Assembly: GCA_011053145.1 (NCBI GenBank)
Contig: DRLC01000308.1
Span: 1-33,000, forward strand
From: Planctomycetota bacterium
Lineage (GTDB): Bacteria > Planctomycetota > UBA1135 > GCA-002686595
Reading direction: 5' to 3'
Length of the DNA stretch: 33,000 nt
Shown here: piece by piece, positions 1-7,510 of the stretch
How positions within the stretch are numbered: position 1 is the stretch's first letter
Layout of the letters: the number at the start of each line of letters is the position of its first letter
Program-made: the position numbers and the translations under genes
The notes under the pieces: model-generated
Databases searched by the model: none
What the model saw: only the letters and a program-made list of their open reading frames with translations
Told to the model about the DNA's origin: nothing

Positions 1-923
1 CGACCCACAGCGTGGGCGTGACCGGGCTCGCGCTGCTCGCGTTCCTCGGCGACGGCAACACGACGAGCAAGGGCCCCTACAAGGCCGTGGTGTCGAAGGG
101 CGTCGCATGGCTGCGCAGCCAACAGGACCTCGACACGGGCCTGATCGGCGAGGACACCAGCCACGAGTTCATCTACGACCACGCGATCGCGACCCTCGCG
201 GTCTGCGAGGCCTACTACTTCAGCAAGAGCCCGATCTACAAGGGCGTCGCACAGCGCGCGATCAACTACATCATGCGCGCCCAGGCCCCGTACTCCGGTT
301 GGCGTTACGACGTCCCTTCCTCGGGCGACAGCGACACGTCGGTCACCGGCTGGATGATCTTCGCCCTGACCAGTGCCCAGGAAGCCGGACTCACCGTCGA
401 CCCCGCCGCCCTCGAAGGCGGCCTCGCCTGGATCGATGAGGCGACGGACGTCCGCTCCGGTCGCGTCGGGTACGACTCGCGCGGCTCCCTCTCCTCCCGG
501 ACGCCCGCGAACGAGAAGTTCCCGCGCAAGTACGGCGAGGCGATGACCGCGGTGGGCCTGCTCTGCCGGGTGTTCCTGCACCAGGATCGATCGACCGAAC
601 TCGAGGGGGTCAAGATCCTCGAGAAGCACGCCGAACTGCTCACGAAGACCCTCCCCAAGTGGGAGGAGCTCGGGTGCGACATGTACTACTGGTACTACGG
701 CACCTACGCGATGTTCCAGATCGGGGGAGACGGCTGGAAGAAGTGGAACAAGGCGATGAAAACCGCCGTGCTCGAGCACCAATCCACCGAGGGCGACGAG
801 AAGGGATCCTGGGACCCGGTCGGGCCATGGGGCTACTCCGGCGGCCGGGTCTACTCGACCGCGCTGATGACCCTCTGCATCGAGGTCTACTTCCGCTACG
901 GCAACGTGCTCGGAGCGAGGTGA
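1..923 (+). CDS. Squalene-cyclase-type repeat protein, copy 1 (5' end outside the window)
   Basis: This is the C-terminal part (about 306 residues) of a protein whose beginning lies upstream of the window; the reading frame is open from base 3. It matches the C-terminal domain of the next gene almost residue for residue, with about 15 substitutions. It carries the alpha-helical repeats of the prenyltransferase/squalene oxidase superfamily fold, for example VAWLRSQQ and GGLAWIDEAT. In planctomycetes such domains sit at the end of TonB-like membrane proteins, so the fold does not imply terpene chemistry and the function is unknown. The offset between the two copies is a constant 1813 bases through the gene end, showing a tandem duplication. 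The gene is followed by a half-palindrome and a full long palindrome. Confidence 0.85.
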   Translation, partial: THSVGVTGLALLAFLGDGNTTSKGPYKAVVSKGVAWLRSQQDLDTGLIGEDTSHEFIYDHAIATLAVCEAYYFSKSPIYKGVAQRAINYIMRAQAPYSGWRYDVPSSGDSDTSVTGWMIFALTSAQEAGLTVDPAALEGGLAWIDEATDVRSGRVGYDSRGSLSSRTPANEKFPRKYGEAMTAVGLLCRVFLHQDRSTELEGVKILEKHAELLTKTLPKWEELGCDMYYWYYGTYAMFQIGGDGWKKWNKAMKTAVLEHQSTEGDEKGSWDPVGPWGYSGGRVYSTALMTLCIEVYFRYGNVLGAR

Positions 924-927
924 CTCG

Positions 928-971
928 GATCGCCCCCGGGTAATGCCCGGTTTCGGCACCCGGCTCGAAGG
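928..971. repeat. Degenerate left half of the long palindrome family
   Basis: These 44 bases align with the left arm of the palindrome at 2741-2786, with roughly ten differences. They sit at exactly the same 1813-base offset as the duplicated genes. The matching right arm is missing here, and a second, complete palindrome starts at its last base. It looks like the remnant of the original 3' hairpin of copy 1. Confidence 0.6.
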
Positions 972-1057
972 ATCCCCCCAGGTGGACGCCCTGTTTCAGC
1001 GCCCGGTTCGGCAAAGCCAACCCGGGCGCTGAAACAGGGCGTCCACCTGGGGGGATC
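971..1057. repeat. Long perfect palindrome (36-bp arms) after copy 1
   Basis: Bases 971-1006 are the exact reverse complement of 1022-1057. Inside the 15-base loop, GGC/GCC can pair further around AAA. It is 77% identical (37 of 48 bases) over its first half to the hairpin at 2741-2827. There is no T-tract on either side, so it is not a classical intrinsic terminator. It may act as a transcript-end or RNA-stability hairpin, or be a dispersed palindromic element. Confidence 0.85.
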
Positions 1058-1191
1058 TGCGTCACCTCGCCCCCACCACCGGGTACCTACCCGCGACCGA
1101 GGGCGTACCCCCTTCCCCTTCGGTTCGAAGCGTGCGCGTGTCGCCACGCTCCGCGCCAGACCGTCCGTCCTGTCCCCTGCTCGCACCGACG

Positions 1192-2736
1192 ATGGACCGA
1201 CCCGTAGTTCCGATCGAGTCCAGCCTTCCGAAGCCCTGGGAGGAGGAGCACAGCTTCAACGACGTGCTCTACGACTGGATGACCCGGGCCCCGTGGTTCG
1301 CGATCTCCGCCGCGGCCCACCTGCTCGTCTACTTCATCCTCTCCGCGGTCCCGTGGGCCAAGTTCGGCTCCGAGAAGGGCAAGACCTTCGAGGCCAAGAT
1401 CGAGCAGGCTCCCGAGGAGATCCCCGAGGAGCCCGAAGAGGAGATCGAGGAAGAGATCGTCGAGGATCCCGTCGACGAGCCCGTCCTCCAGGACGCCGAG
1501 GTCGTCGAACAGGAGCAGGAGGACTTCCAGGAGGCCGAGGGCGACCCCGACTTCCTCTCCGACTCGAACTTCGAGCAGGAATCCTTCAACGACGTCATCG
1601 GGATCGGCGGTGGCGCGGGCGGCAAGTTCGGTCAGCGCGGGCTCGGCCACAAGGGGCTCAAGGCGCGCGGTGGCTCGGGCATCGAGCAGAACCTCGCCGA
1701 CGCCCTCGAGTGGCTGAAGGCCCACCAAGCGCCGGATGGACACTGGGACGCCGAGGGATTCAGCGCCGAGTGCGGCAAGATCGGAAGCGGGGTCTGCGGT
1801 GGTCCCGGCAACCCGACCCACAGCGTGGGCGTGACCGGGCTCGCGCTGCTCGCGTTCCTCGGCGACGGCAACACGACGAGCAAGGGCCCCTACAAGGCCG
1901 TGGTGTCGAAGGGCGTCGCATGGCTGCGCAGCCAACAGGACCTCGACACGGGTCTGATCGGCGAGGACACCAGCCACGAGTTCATCTACGACCACGCGAT
2001 CGCGACCCTCGCGGTCTGCGAGGCCTACTACTTCAGCAAGAGCCCGATCTACAAGGGCGTCGCACAGCGTGCGATCAACTACATCGCCCGCGCTCAGAAC
2101 CCCTACTCGGGATGGCGGTATGACGTCCCTCCCTCGAACGACAGCGACACCTCGGTCACCGGCTGGATGATCTTCGCCCTGACCAGCGCCCAGGAGGCCG
2201 GACTCACCGTCGATCCCGCCGCCCTCGAAGGCGGCCTCGCCTGGATCGATGACGCCACCGACACGACGACCGGTCGCGTCGGCTACCAGACCCGCGGATC
2301 CCTCTCTTCCCGGACGCCCGCGAACGAGAAGTTCCCGCGCAAGTACGGAGAAGCGATGACCGCGGTGGGCCTGCTCTGCCGGGTGTTCCTGCACCAGGAT
2401 CGATCGACCGAACTCGAGGGGGTCAAGATCCTCGAGAAGCACGCCGAACTGCTCACGAAGACCCTCCCCAGGTGGGAGGAGTACGGGTGCGACATGTACT
2501 ACTGGTACTACGGCACCTACGCGATGTTCCAGATCGGGGGAGACGGCTGGAAGAAGTGGAACAGGGCGATGAAAGAAGCCGTGCTCGAGCACCAATCCAC
2601 CGAGGGCGACGAGAAGGGGTCCTGGGACCCGGTCGGGCCATGGGGCTTTTCAGGGGGCCGGGTCTACTCGACCGCGCTGATGACCCTCTGCATCGAGGTC
2701 TACTTCCGGTACGGGAACGTGCTCGGAGCGAGGTGA
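1192..2736 (+). CDS. TonB-like membrane protein with squalene-cyclase-type repeat domain, copy 2
   Basis: This is a complete protein of 514 residues. Residues 1-34 are cytoplasmic and 35-55 form one membrane helix (PWFAISAAAHLLVYFILSAV). Residues 62-125 are a strongly acidic, proline-containing linker and about 138-165 are glycine-rich. The rest is an alpha-alpha repeat domain of the prenyltransferase/squalene oxidase fold. The N-terminal layout recalls TonB-type proteins, so an envelope-spanning scaffold role is possible, but this is inference. I chose the ATG at 1192; a GTG at 1132 in frame would add 20 low-complexity residues. Neither start has a clear Shine-Dalgarno sequence. No cyclase DXDD motif is evident, so enzymatic activity is not claimed. 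Confidence 0.85.
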   Translation: MDRPVVPIESSLPKPWEEEHSFNDVLYDWMTRAPWFAISAAAHLLVYFILSAVPWAKFGSEKGKTFEAKIEQAPEEIPEEPEEEIEEEIVEDPVDEPVLQDAEVVEQEQEDFQEAEGDPDFLSDSNFEQESFNDVIGIGGGAGGKFGQRGLGHKGLKARGGSGIEQNLADALEWLKAHQAPDGHWDAEGFSAECGKIGSGVCGGPGNPTHSVGVTGLALLAFLGDGNTTSKGPYKAVVSKGVAWLRSQQDLDTGLIGEDTSHEFIYDHAIATLAVCEAYYFSKSPIYKGVAQRAINYIARAQNPYSGWRYDVPPSNDSDTSVTGWMIFALTSAQEAGLTVDPAALEGGLAWIDDATDTTTGRVGYQTRGSLSSRTPANEKFPRKYGEAMTAVGLLCRVFLHQDRSTELEGVKILEKHAELLTKTLPRWEEYGCDMYYWYYGTYAMFQIGGDGWKKWNRAMKEAVLEHQSTEGDEKGSWDPVGPWGFSGGRVYSTALMTLCIEVYFRYGNVLGAR

Positions 2737-2740
2737 CGCC

Positions 2741-2827
2741 GATCTCCCCTGGGTGATGGCCGGTTTCAGTGCCCGGTCTGGCAAGGCCAGACCGGGCACT
2801 GAGACCGGCCATCACCCAGGGGAGATC
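2741..2827. terminator. 87-nt palindrome between convergent genes (42-bp arms, 3-nt loop)
   Basis: Bases 2741-2782 pair with 2786-2827 around an AAG loop. The only imperfection is one T opposite G, which is still a wobble pair in RNA. It lies between the stop of copy 2 and the end of rpsT on the other strand, so it could end transcription from both sides. Neither flank has a T-tract, so Rho-independent termination is unproven. It is related to 971-1057, with paired substitutions that preserve the stem. Confidence 0.65.
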
Positions 2828-2839
2828 CGTCCGAGGTCG

Positions 2840-3091
2840 TTACTTCGCCGCAGCCGTCCGCGACATCCGGGACTTGTACCGCGCCGCGGTGTTGTCGTGG
2901 ATGATGTTCTTCTTGGCCGCCTTGTCGATGCGCTTCATCGCCATCGGAAGGGCTTTCTCGGCCTCTTCAGCGGTCTCCGCCTTGAGCACCTTCTTCATCG
3001 CGGTGCGCATCGAGGTCCGTGTGACCTTGTTCTCGGCGGCGCGCTTCTCGTTCTGGCGGACGCGCTTCTTGGCTTGTTTGTTGTTCGGCAT
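2840..3091 (-). CDS. rpsT: 30S ribosomal protein S20
   Basis: This 83-residue basic protein has the S20 pattern: MPNNKQAKKRVRQNEKR at the N-terminus, then SMRTAMKKV, and the C-terminal IHDNTAARYKSRMSR. S20 binds 16S rRNA early in small-subunit assembly. The length is normal for the family. The ATG lies 5 bases after the stop of the upstream TPR gene, and an AGGA overlapping that stop codon (TAGGAACC before ATG) is a plausible ribosome site. The two genes are therefore probably co-transcribed. Confidence 0.97.
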   Translation of the reverse strand: MPNNKQAKKRVRQNEKRAAENKVTRTSMRTAMKKVLKAETAEEAEKALPMAMKRIDKAAKKNIIHDNTAARYKSRMSRTAAAK

Positions 3092-3096
3092 GGTTC

Positions 3097-4425
3097 CTAC
3101 AGCGACCCCATCTTGGTCGCAACGTCTCGGTACTTGATGTCCACTTCGTAGATCTGGAGGTAGCGCGCACGCGCCTCCTCCCGGTTCCCCTCCCGCTCGG
3201 CGATCGTGCCGAGATGGTAGAGGATTTCCTTCGCGCGCTCATCGATGCCGTTCCGGCCCTCGAGAGCGTGTTCGTATTCCTTGCGGGCGAGGTCGAGGAT
3301 GCCCTTCTCCTCGAAGCACTTCCCGAGGAGGAAGAGGGCGTCGGCGGCGACGCGCGGCTCGCTCCGGCACCGTTGCAGCTCGGCCAGGGCGTCGTCCGTC
3401 CGTCCGGCGCGCATCAGCTTGCGCGCCAGCGTGAGGCGCAGGTCCGCCTCCCCGGGACGCAGGTCGACGCGTCGCTTCCAATCGGTCACCTCGCGCTCCA
3501 CGAGCTCCGCTTCGAGCTTCGAGGCTTCCTCGGTCCGTCCTTCCCGATCCGCCTTCGCGATCCGGCGCTTCTGGACCTTGCTCTCGAGGTCGCCGACGCG
3601 GCACGCCAGCTCGAACGAATCCCGACGGTACTCGAGGGCGCGCTCGGCGAGCTCCAGGGCCGCCTCGAGATCCTTGCGCTTCTCATGAACCCGGCTCAGC
3701 TCGAGCATGAGGTCGGGGTTCGAGGGATCCTCGGCAAACGCGTTCTCGAGCCGCTCGAGTTCGGCCTCGAGTTCCTCCTCGGAGAGGTGCATGCGCTTCG
3801 CCCGCTCCTGAACCGCCGCCTCGGCCCCTCCCTTCATCAGGTCTCGGCTGTGCGAGACCGAGTCGGACGAAGAACGCTCCAGCGCGAGATGCGCGGACAG
3901 GTTCTTGCGCGCCTTGAGCGCCTCTTGGTCACGCGGGTCCGCGGCGAGCGCTCGCTCGAAGTACTCGAGGGCGCGCTCGGGCTCCCCGGTGCGCTGCATC
4001 ATCAACCCCGCGCTCTTCAGCGCGGCCGCATTGCGCGGCGCGATCTCGGCGGTGAACTCGTACACGGCGCGCGCCGAGTGGAAGTGCTCCGCCTGCTCGA
4101 GGGACTGGCCGAGCAAGAGGTTCGCCTCCTCGTCGAGAGGGTTGGTCGCCAGGTAGTCCTCGAGCGCTTTCGCTCCGGCGTCGAACTTCCCGAGCTTGAG
4201 GCAGGCCTTCGCTCGGCTGAGCGGGATGGCTCCGGACACGGCTCGCAGGAACTTGCCGCCCTTCTTCGACTCGTGGCGCTTGCGCAACGCCACGCGCAGC
4301 CCGGCCCGAGCTTCCCCGAGGTCGGGATCGAGGTCGACGAGTTGACGGAAGAGTTCCACGGCGTAGTCGAAGTTGCGCCGGCGGAGAGCCTCCTCGGCCT
4401 TCTGGATGTGCTTCGAAAAATCCAC
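3097..4425 (-). CDS. Tetratricopeptide repeat protein
   Basis: This is a 442-residue soluble protein made almost entirely of TPR-like helical pairs. Clear examples are YAVELFRQLVDLDPDLGEA near the N-terminus, RALEYFERALAADPRDQEAL near residue 150, and ARKEYEHALEGRNGIDERA near the end. A charged, probably coiled-coil stretch rich in E and K lies in the middle. I chose the GTG at 4423-4425 (VDFSKHIQKAEEALRRRNF). It opens a fold-like segment typical of planctomycete TPR proteins, whereas the frame upstream to 4587 is low-complexity and runs toward the divergent def start. There is no obvious Shine-Dalgarno sequence. The partner is unknown; co-transcription with rpsT is likely. Confidence 0.85.
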   Translation of the reverse strand: MDFSKHIQKAEEALRRRNFDYAVELFRQLVDLDPDLGEARAGLRVALRKRHESKKGGKFLRAVSGAIPLSRAKACLKLGKFDAGAKALEDYLATNPLDEEANLLLGQSLEQAEHFHSARAVYEFTAEIAPRNAAALKSAGLMMQRTGEPERALEYFERALAADPRDQEALKARKNLSAHLALERSSSDSVSHSRDLMKGGAEAAVQERAKRMHLSEEELEAELERLENAFAEDPSNPDLMLELSRVHEKRKDLEAALELAERALEYRRDSFELACRVGDLESKVQKRRIAKADREGRTEEASKLEAELVEREVTDWKRRVDLRPGEADLRLTLARKLMRAGRTDDALAELQRCRSEPRVAADALFLLGKCFEEKGILDLARKEYEHALEGRNGIDERAKEILYHLGTIAEREGNREEARARYLQIYEVDIKYRDVATKMGSL

Positions 4426-4610
4426 TCGGGGGGCGGTGCTTCGGCCCGAATCGGGCCCCTCGCTCCGGATTTGAGGGCGGAAGAGCGTAGCGGGGAGGCT
4501 CCGAACCGTCAATCCGGTGGCCCCGGCGGCGGAGCCGGGAGCCGTGCTTTTGGTATGGTGCTGGGCTCCCCCGATCCCCCGGCGCACGCCCCGGGCCAGA
4601 CGATCCTCCC

Positions 4611-5153
4611 ATGAGCGAAGACGCCCCCCAGCTCGACCTGCGGGTCACCCTCTACCCAGAACCCGTCCTGCGGCGCCGCGCTGAGCCCTACGAGGCCTTC
4701 GACGAGGCCCTGGCCGCGCTCGTGCAGTCCATGTTCGAGCGCATGTACGCCTCCAAGGGGGTCGGCCTCGCCGCCCCCCAGGTCGGGGTCGGGAAGCGCC
4801 TCCTGGTCGCGAACCACACCGGGGAGAGCGAGGACGAGCTCGTGCTCGTCAACCCGACCCTGAAGGAGACCTTCGGGACGAAGACCACGTTCGAGGAGGG
4901 CTGCCTGTCCTTCCCGGGGATCTACGCCGAGGTCGTGCGGCCGGAGAGCTGCACGGTGGAGGCCTTCGACGTCGAGGGCAACGCGAAGACCTACACCTTC
5001 CACGGCTTCCAGAGCCGCGTGATCCAGCACGAGTACGACCACCTCGAGGGCGTGCTGCTCGTCGATCGCATGTCGCCGGCGGACAAGCAGCGTCACAAGG
5101 GAGCGCTGGGGGAACTCGTCGAGGCCTATCGTCGTGCCCGCGCGCGGGCCTGA
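4611..5153 (+). CDS. def: Peptide deformylase
   Basis: This 180-residue enzyme removes the formyl group from the N-terminal methionine of new proteins. All three family motifs are present: GVGLAAPQ at residues 50-57, EGCLS at 96-100 (metal ligand Cys98), and QHEYDH at 139-144 (His140 and His144 metal ligands, Glu141 catalytic). It is divergent from the TPR gene, so the 185-base gap at 4426-4610 should hold both promoters. The downstream ribF begins 31 bases after the stop. Confidence 0.97.
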   Translation: MSEDAPQLDLRVTLYPEPVLRRRAEPYEAFDEALAALVQSMFERMYASKGVGLAAPQVGVGKRLLVANHTGESEDELVLVNPTLKETFGTKTTFEEGCLSFPGIYAEVVRPESCTVEAFDVEGNAKTYTFHGFQSRVIQHEYDHLEGVLLVDRMSPADKQRHKGALGELVEAYRRARARA

Positions 5154-5184
5154 CCCACACGATCCCCACCACCGGCACGCAGCC

Positions 5185-6129
5185 GTGATCGTCACCCGGG
5201 AAATCGAGGAGCTGACGCCCGCTCCCGGGGGGGCCGTGGTCTCGATCGGCGTCTTCGATGGGGTCCATCGCGGCCACCAGGCCATCCTGGCCCGCAACGT
5301 CGCTACCGCCCGGGAGCTGGCCGCCCGCTCGACCGTCGTCACCTTCCGTCGCCACCCCAAGCGCCTGCTCCTGGGCCGCGGCCCGCGCACGCTGACGACG
5401 CTGGACCACCGCCTCGAGCTCTTCCGACGGGCCGGGATCGAGCATGCGGTCGCGCTGACGTTCGACGAGAGCCTTAGGGACATGGAGGCGGAGGAGTTCG
5501 CCCAGCGAATCTGCGTCGAGGGGCTCGGGGTGCGGCGGTTCGTGCTCGGCTTCGACAGCAAGTTCGGCCGCGGTCGCCGGGGTGGAGCCCAGCTCCTGCG
5601 ATCCAGCGGGTTCGAGGTGGAAGTGGTCCCGAAGGTGGTCGTGGACGGCCGCGCGGTCTCCTCCACCGCGATCCGGGAGTCCGTGGAACTCGGGGACCTC
5701 GCTTCCGCGGAACGGATGCTCGGACGCGAGGTGGCGGTCTTCGGGCGTGTGGTCCACGGCCAGAACCTGGGGCACGAGCTGGGCTTCCCGACCGCGAACC
5801 TCGACCTCGCCCATGAGCTGCACCCTCCGCCGGGGGTCTGGGCCACGCGGGCGAGGCTCCCCGGCCGCTTCGGCGAACGGATCCTCCCCGGCGTCACGAA
5901 CATCGGCTTCCGCCCCACGGTCTCCGAAGAGCCGCCCGAGCTCCCGGAGGTCGAGGTCCACCTCTTCGACCTCGACGAAGACCTCTATGGGGAATGGATG
6001 GAGCTCTCGTTCGTGGCCCGCATCCGGGGCGAAAAGCGCTTCGACGGGCTGGAGTCGCTGACCGCCCAGATCCGAAGGGACGTGGAGATGGCCCGCGCGA
6101 TCCTCGCTCGCCCCCCAAAAAGTCACTAG
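5185..6129 (+). CDS. ribF: Bifunctional riboflavin kinase / FAD synthetase
   Basis: The 314-residue protein would convert riboflavin to FMN and then to FAD. The N-terminal nucleotidyltransferase half has GVFDGVHRGH at residues 22-31 and FGRGRRGG. The C-terminal kinase half has GHELGFPTANL and GVTNIGFRPTV. I chose the GTG at 5185 because it gives the normal RibF length and does not overlap def. A GTG at 5134 in frame would add 17 His/Pro-rich residues inside the def 3' end. It is probably expressed with def. Confidence 0.95.
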   Translation: MIVTREIEELTPAPGGAVVSIGVFDGVHRGHQAILARNVATARELAARSTVVTFRRHPKRLLLGRGPRTLTTLDHRLELFRRAGIEHAVALTFDESLRDMEAEEFAQRICVEGLGVRRFVLGFDSKFGRGRRGGAQLLRSSGFEVEVVPKVVVDGRAVSSTAIRESVELGDLASAERMLGREVAVFGRVVHGQNLGHELGFPTANLDLAHELHPPPGVWATRARLPGRFGERILPGVTNIGFRPTVSEEPPELPEVEVHLFDLDEDLYGEWMELSFVARIRGEKRFDGLESLTAQIRRDVEMARAILARPPKSH

Positions 6130-6156
6130 AAGCCGCCCGGGACCCGCCGTGGACGG

Positions 6157-6186
6157 TTGACGGCGAGCCGGGGGGGACGGCACACT
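6157..6186 (+). promoter_or_regulatory. Possible sigma-70-type promoter for tRNA-Phe
   Basis: TTGACG at 6157-6162 matches five of six -35 consensus bases. An 18-base spacer leads to CACACT at 6181-6186, which keeps A2 and T6 of the -10 box. The predicted start would fall about six bases before the tRNA. The -10 match is weak (three of six), so the call rests mainly on the -35 box and position. Confidence 0.35.
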
Positions 6187-6198
6187 CCGCGCCCCCGC

Positions 6199-6274
6199 GG
6201 GCAGGTAGCTCAGTTGGTAGAGCACTTGACTGAAAATCAAGGGGTCGCCGGTTCAAGTCCGGCCCTGCCCACCA
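6199..6274 (+). tRNA. tRNA-Phe (anticodon GAA)
   Basis: The acceptor stem GGGCAGG pairs with CCTGCCC. The D-loop AGCTCAGTTGGTAGAGC is canonical. The anticodon stem-loop is CTTGA-CTGAAAA-TCAAG, giving anticodon GAA. The T-arm is GCCGGTTCAAGTCCGGC. The discriminator base is A and the CCA end is encoded at 6272-6274. The total is 76 nt. It lies between ribF and a DUF971 gene that begins 21 bases after it, so read-through into that gene is possible. Confidence 0.97.
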
Positions 6275-6295
6275 TCCCCCGCCGAGGCGCCGCCA

Positions 6296-6601
6296 GTGAC
6301 CTCCACCACGCCGCGCACGATCACCAAGAGCGATCCGACCCAGCTTCGGATCGAATGGCAGGACGGGCATGAAACCGTGTTTCGGGCGGTCGAGCTCCGC
6401 CGCCTGTGCCCCTGCGCGCGGTGCATCGACGAGATCACCGGTCGCGCCCTGCTCGATCCGGCGACGGTGCCGGAGGATCTGACCCAGACCGACGTGCAGC
6501 TCGTCGGTCGCTACGCGATCTCGGTGCGCTTCTCCGACGGGCACGACACCGGGATCTACCCCTATCCCATGCTGAGGGAGCACGATCCGGCCGCCTCCTG
6601 A
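6296..6601 (+). CDS. DUF971 family protein
   Basis: This 101-residue protein matches the DUF971 / gamma-butyrobetaine-hydroxylase-like N-terminal domain. It has LRIEWQDGHETVF, then LRRLCPCARCIDE with a CPCARC cysteine cluster, and ends with VRFSDGHDTGIYPYPMLRE. The family is small and often linked to iron-sulfur protein maturation, but its biochemical role is not settled. The GTG start at 6296 is supported by GAGG at 6284-6287, eight bases upstream. It is followed after 20 bases by arfB. Confidence 0.9.
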   Translation: MTSTTPRTITKSDPTQLRIEWQDGHETVFRAVELRRLCPCARCIDEITGRALLDPATVPEDLTQTDVQLVGRYAISVRFSDGHDTGIYPYPMLREHDPAAS

Positions 6602-6621
6602 GGCGCTCGGCGATCCGTGCG

Positions 6622-7059
6622 ATGACGCGCTCCGAGCCCCTGCGGGTGAACGGCCGACTCTCGATCCCCGCCTCGGAGCTCTCGATGAGCTACGCGCGCT
6701 CCGGCGGCCCCGGGGGCCAGAACGTCAATAAGGTAGAGACCAAGGTCGTCCTGCGATTCTCCGTGGCCGAGAGCCGCGCCCTCGGGGAACGGCGCCGGGC
6801 GATGCTCCTAGCACGCCTGGCGAACCGCATCACCTCGGGGGGCGACCTCGTGATCCATGCTTCGCGGTATCGCGAGCGGGCACGCAACGAGGAAGATGCA
6901 CGCGAACGGCTCGCGGCGATCCTACGGGAAGCGCTCCGCCCGCGCCCCACCCGGCGCCCCACCGGTCCGACCCGCGCCTCGAAACGCCGACGGCGAGAGG
7001 GCAAGGAGCGCCGCGCCGCCACCAAGCGACTCCGCAGACCCCCGAAGACGGATGACTGA
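6622..7059 (+). CDS. arfB: Alternative ribosome-rescue factor ArfB (peptidyl-tRNA hydrolase)
   Basis: This 145-residue protein has the class I release-factor catalytic motif SGGPGGQNVNKVETKV, with the GGQ at residues 31-33. It lacks the codon-recognition domains of a full release factor. The C-terminus is a basic tail (SKRRRREGKERRAATKRLRR) like the ArfB tail that enters the empty mRNA channel of stalled ribosomes. It should therefore release nascent chains on non-stop complexes. The ATG at 6622 follows the DUF971 stop by 20 bases, and its stop overlaps the next start. A longer in-frame version is a shadow of the DUF971 gene. Confidence 0.92.
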   Translation: MTRSEPLRVNGRLSIPASELSMSYARSGGPGGQNVNKVETKVVLRFSVAESRALGERRRAMLLARLANRITSGGDLVIHASRYRERARNEEDARERLAAILREALRPRPTRRPTGPTRASKRRRREGKERRAATKRLRRPPKTDD

Positions 7060-7510
7060 GGATCGACGAAACCTACGGGAGGCCGTACTCGAGGCGATCG
7101 AAGCCCTGGAAACCCTCGAGAAGGGGCGGGGACGGCCCAATCGCTACCACGCCAGAGCCCTACTCCTGCCCCTCGGGGAGCTCCTGCTCTCGGAGGGCGC
7201 GAGCACCCTGGACGATCTCATGGAGAGGACGAGGGCCGTGACCGACGCCCTCGGGGAATCCTGGCGCGAGGCGGCGCTCGGGGAACTCGCCCTCGCGGCG
7301 GCGGAGCACATCCACGCGGCCGACCCCCGCTACCTGGGGCTCGAGAACTACGATTTCGCCTACACGTTTCGGGCGCGGGAGCGCCTGGAGGCGCGCCTCG
7401 CAGCGGCTGGGGAACTCGACCTCAGCCTGCCTCCCGGGCTCCAGAATGAGGTCCGCGCGGCGGACGAGCGACTCGAACCCCACCTGGGTCGGCCCCCCGG
7501 CACGAATTAG
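7052..7510 (+). CDS. Hypothetical protein, 152 residues
   Basis: I do not recognise this family. The ATG at 7052 overlaps the end of arfB by 8 bases, which indicates translational coupling. The protein is soluble, with no signal peptide or membrane segment. It is rich in Leu, Ala, Glu and Arg and mostly helical in appearance, for example LREAVLEAIEALETLEKG and ERLEARLAAAGELDL. A more distinctive central stretch reads DPRYLGLENYDFAYTFRARE. No catalytic motif stands out. The context suggests co-expression with ribosome rescue but gives no function. Confidence 0.75.
   Translation: MTEDRRNLREAVLEAIEALETLEKGRGRPNRYHARALLLPLGELLLSEGASTLDDLMERTRAVTDALGESWREAALGELALAAAEHIHAADPRYLGLENYDFAYTFRARERLEARLAAAGELDLSLPPGLQNEVRAADERLEPHLGRPPGTN

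Noticed and set aside
971-1057. Palindromes as IS-element terminal repeats or MITEs with a transposase
   Set aside because: No transposase frame lies between or near them and no target-site duplication is evident; their position after gene ends favours an RNA or structural role.
1132-1191. GTG at 1132 as start of the second repeat-domain gene
   Set aside because: It adds 20 residues of Arg/Pro/Ser composition without a ribosome site; the ATG at 1192 gives a typical N-terminus.
1087-2595. Long open frame on the minus strand opposite the repeat-domain protein
   Set aside because: It is Val/Gly/Leu-rich with no recognisable domain. The plus frame is duplicated at the protein level and has a sensible architecture.
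4426-4587. Longer N-terminus for the TPR protein from 4587
   Set aside because: The extra 54 residues are low-complexity and run close to the divergent def start; the GTG at 4425 begins the recognisable domain.
3214-4614. A 466-residue plus-strand frame opposite the TPR gene
   Set aside because: The composition is typical of an antisense shadow, and the minus strand holds clear TPR motifs coupled to rpsT.
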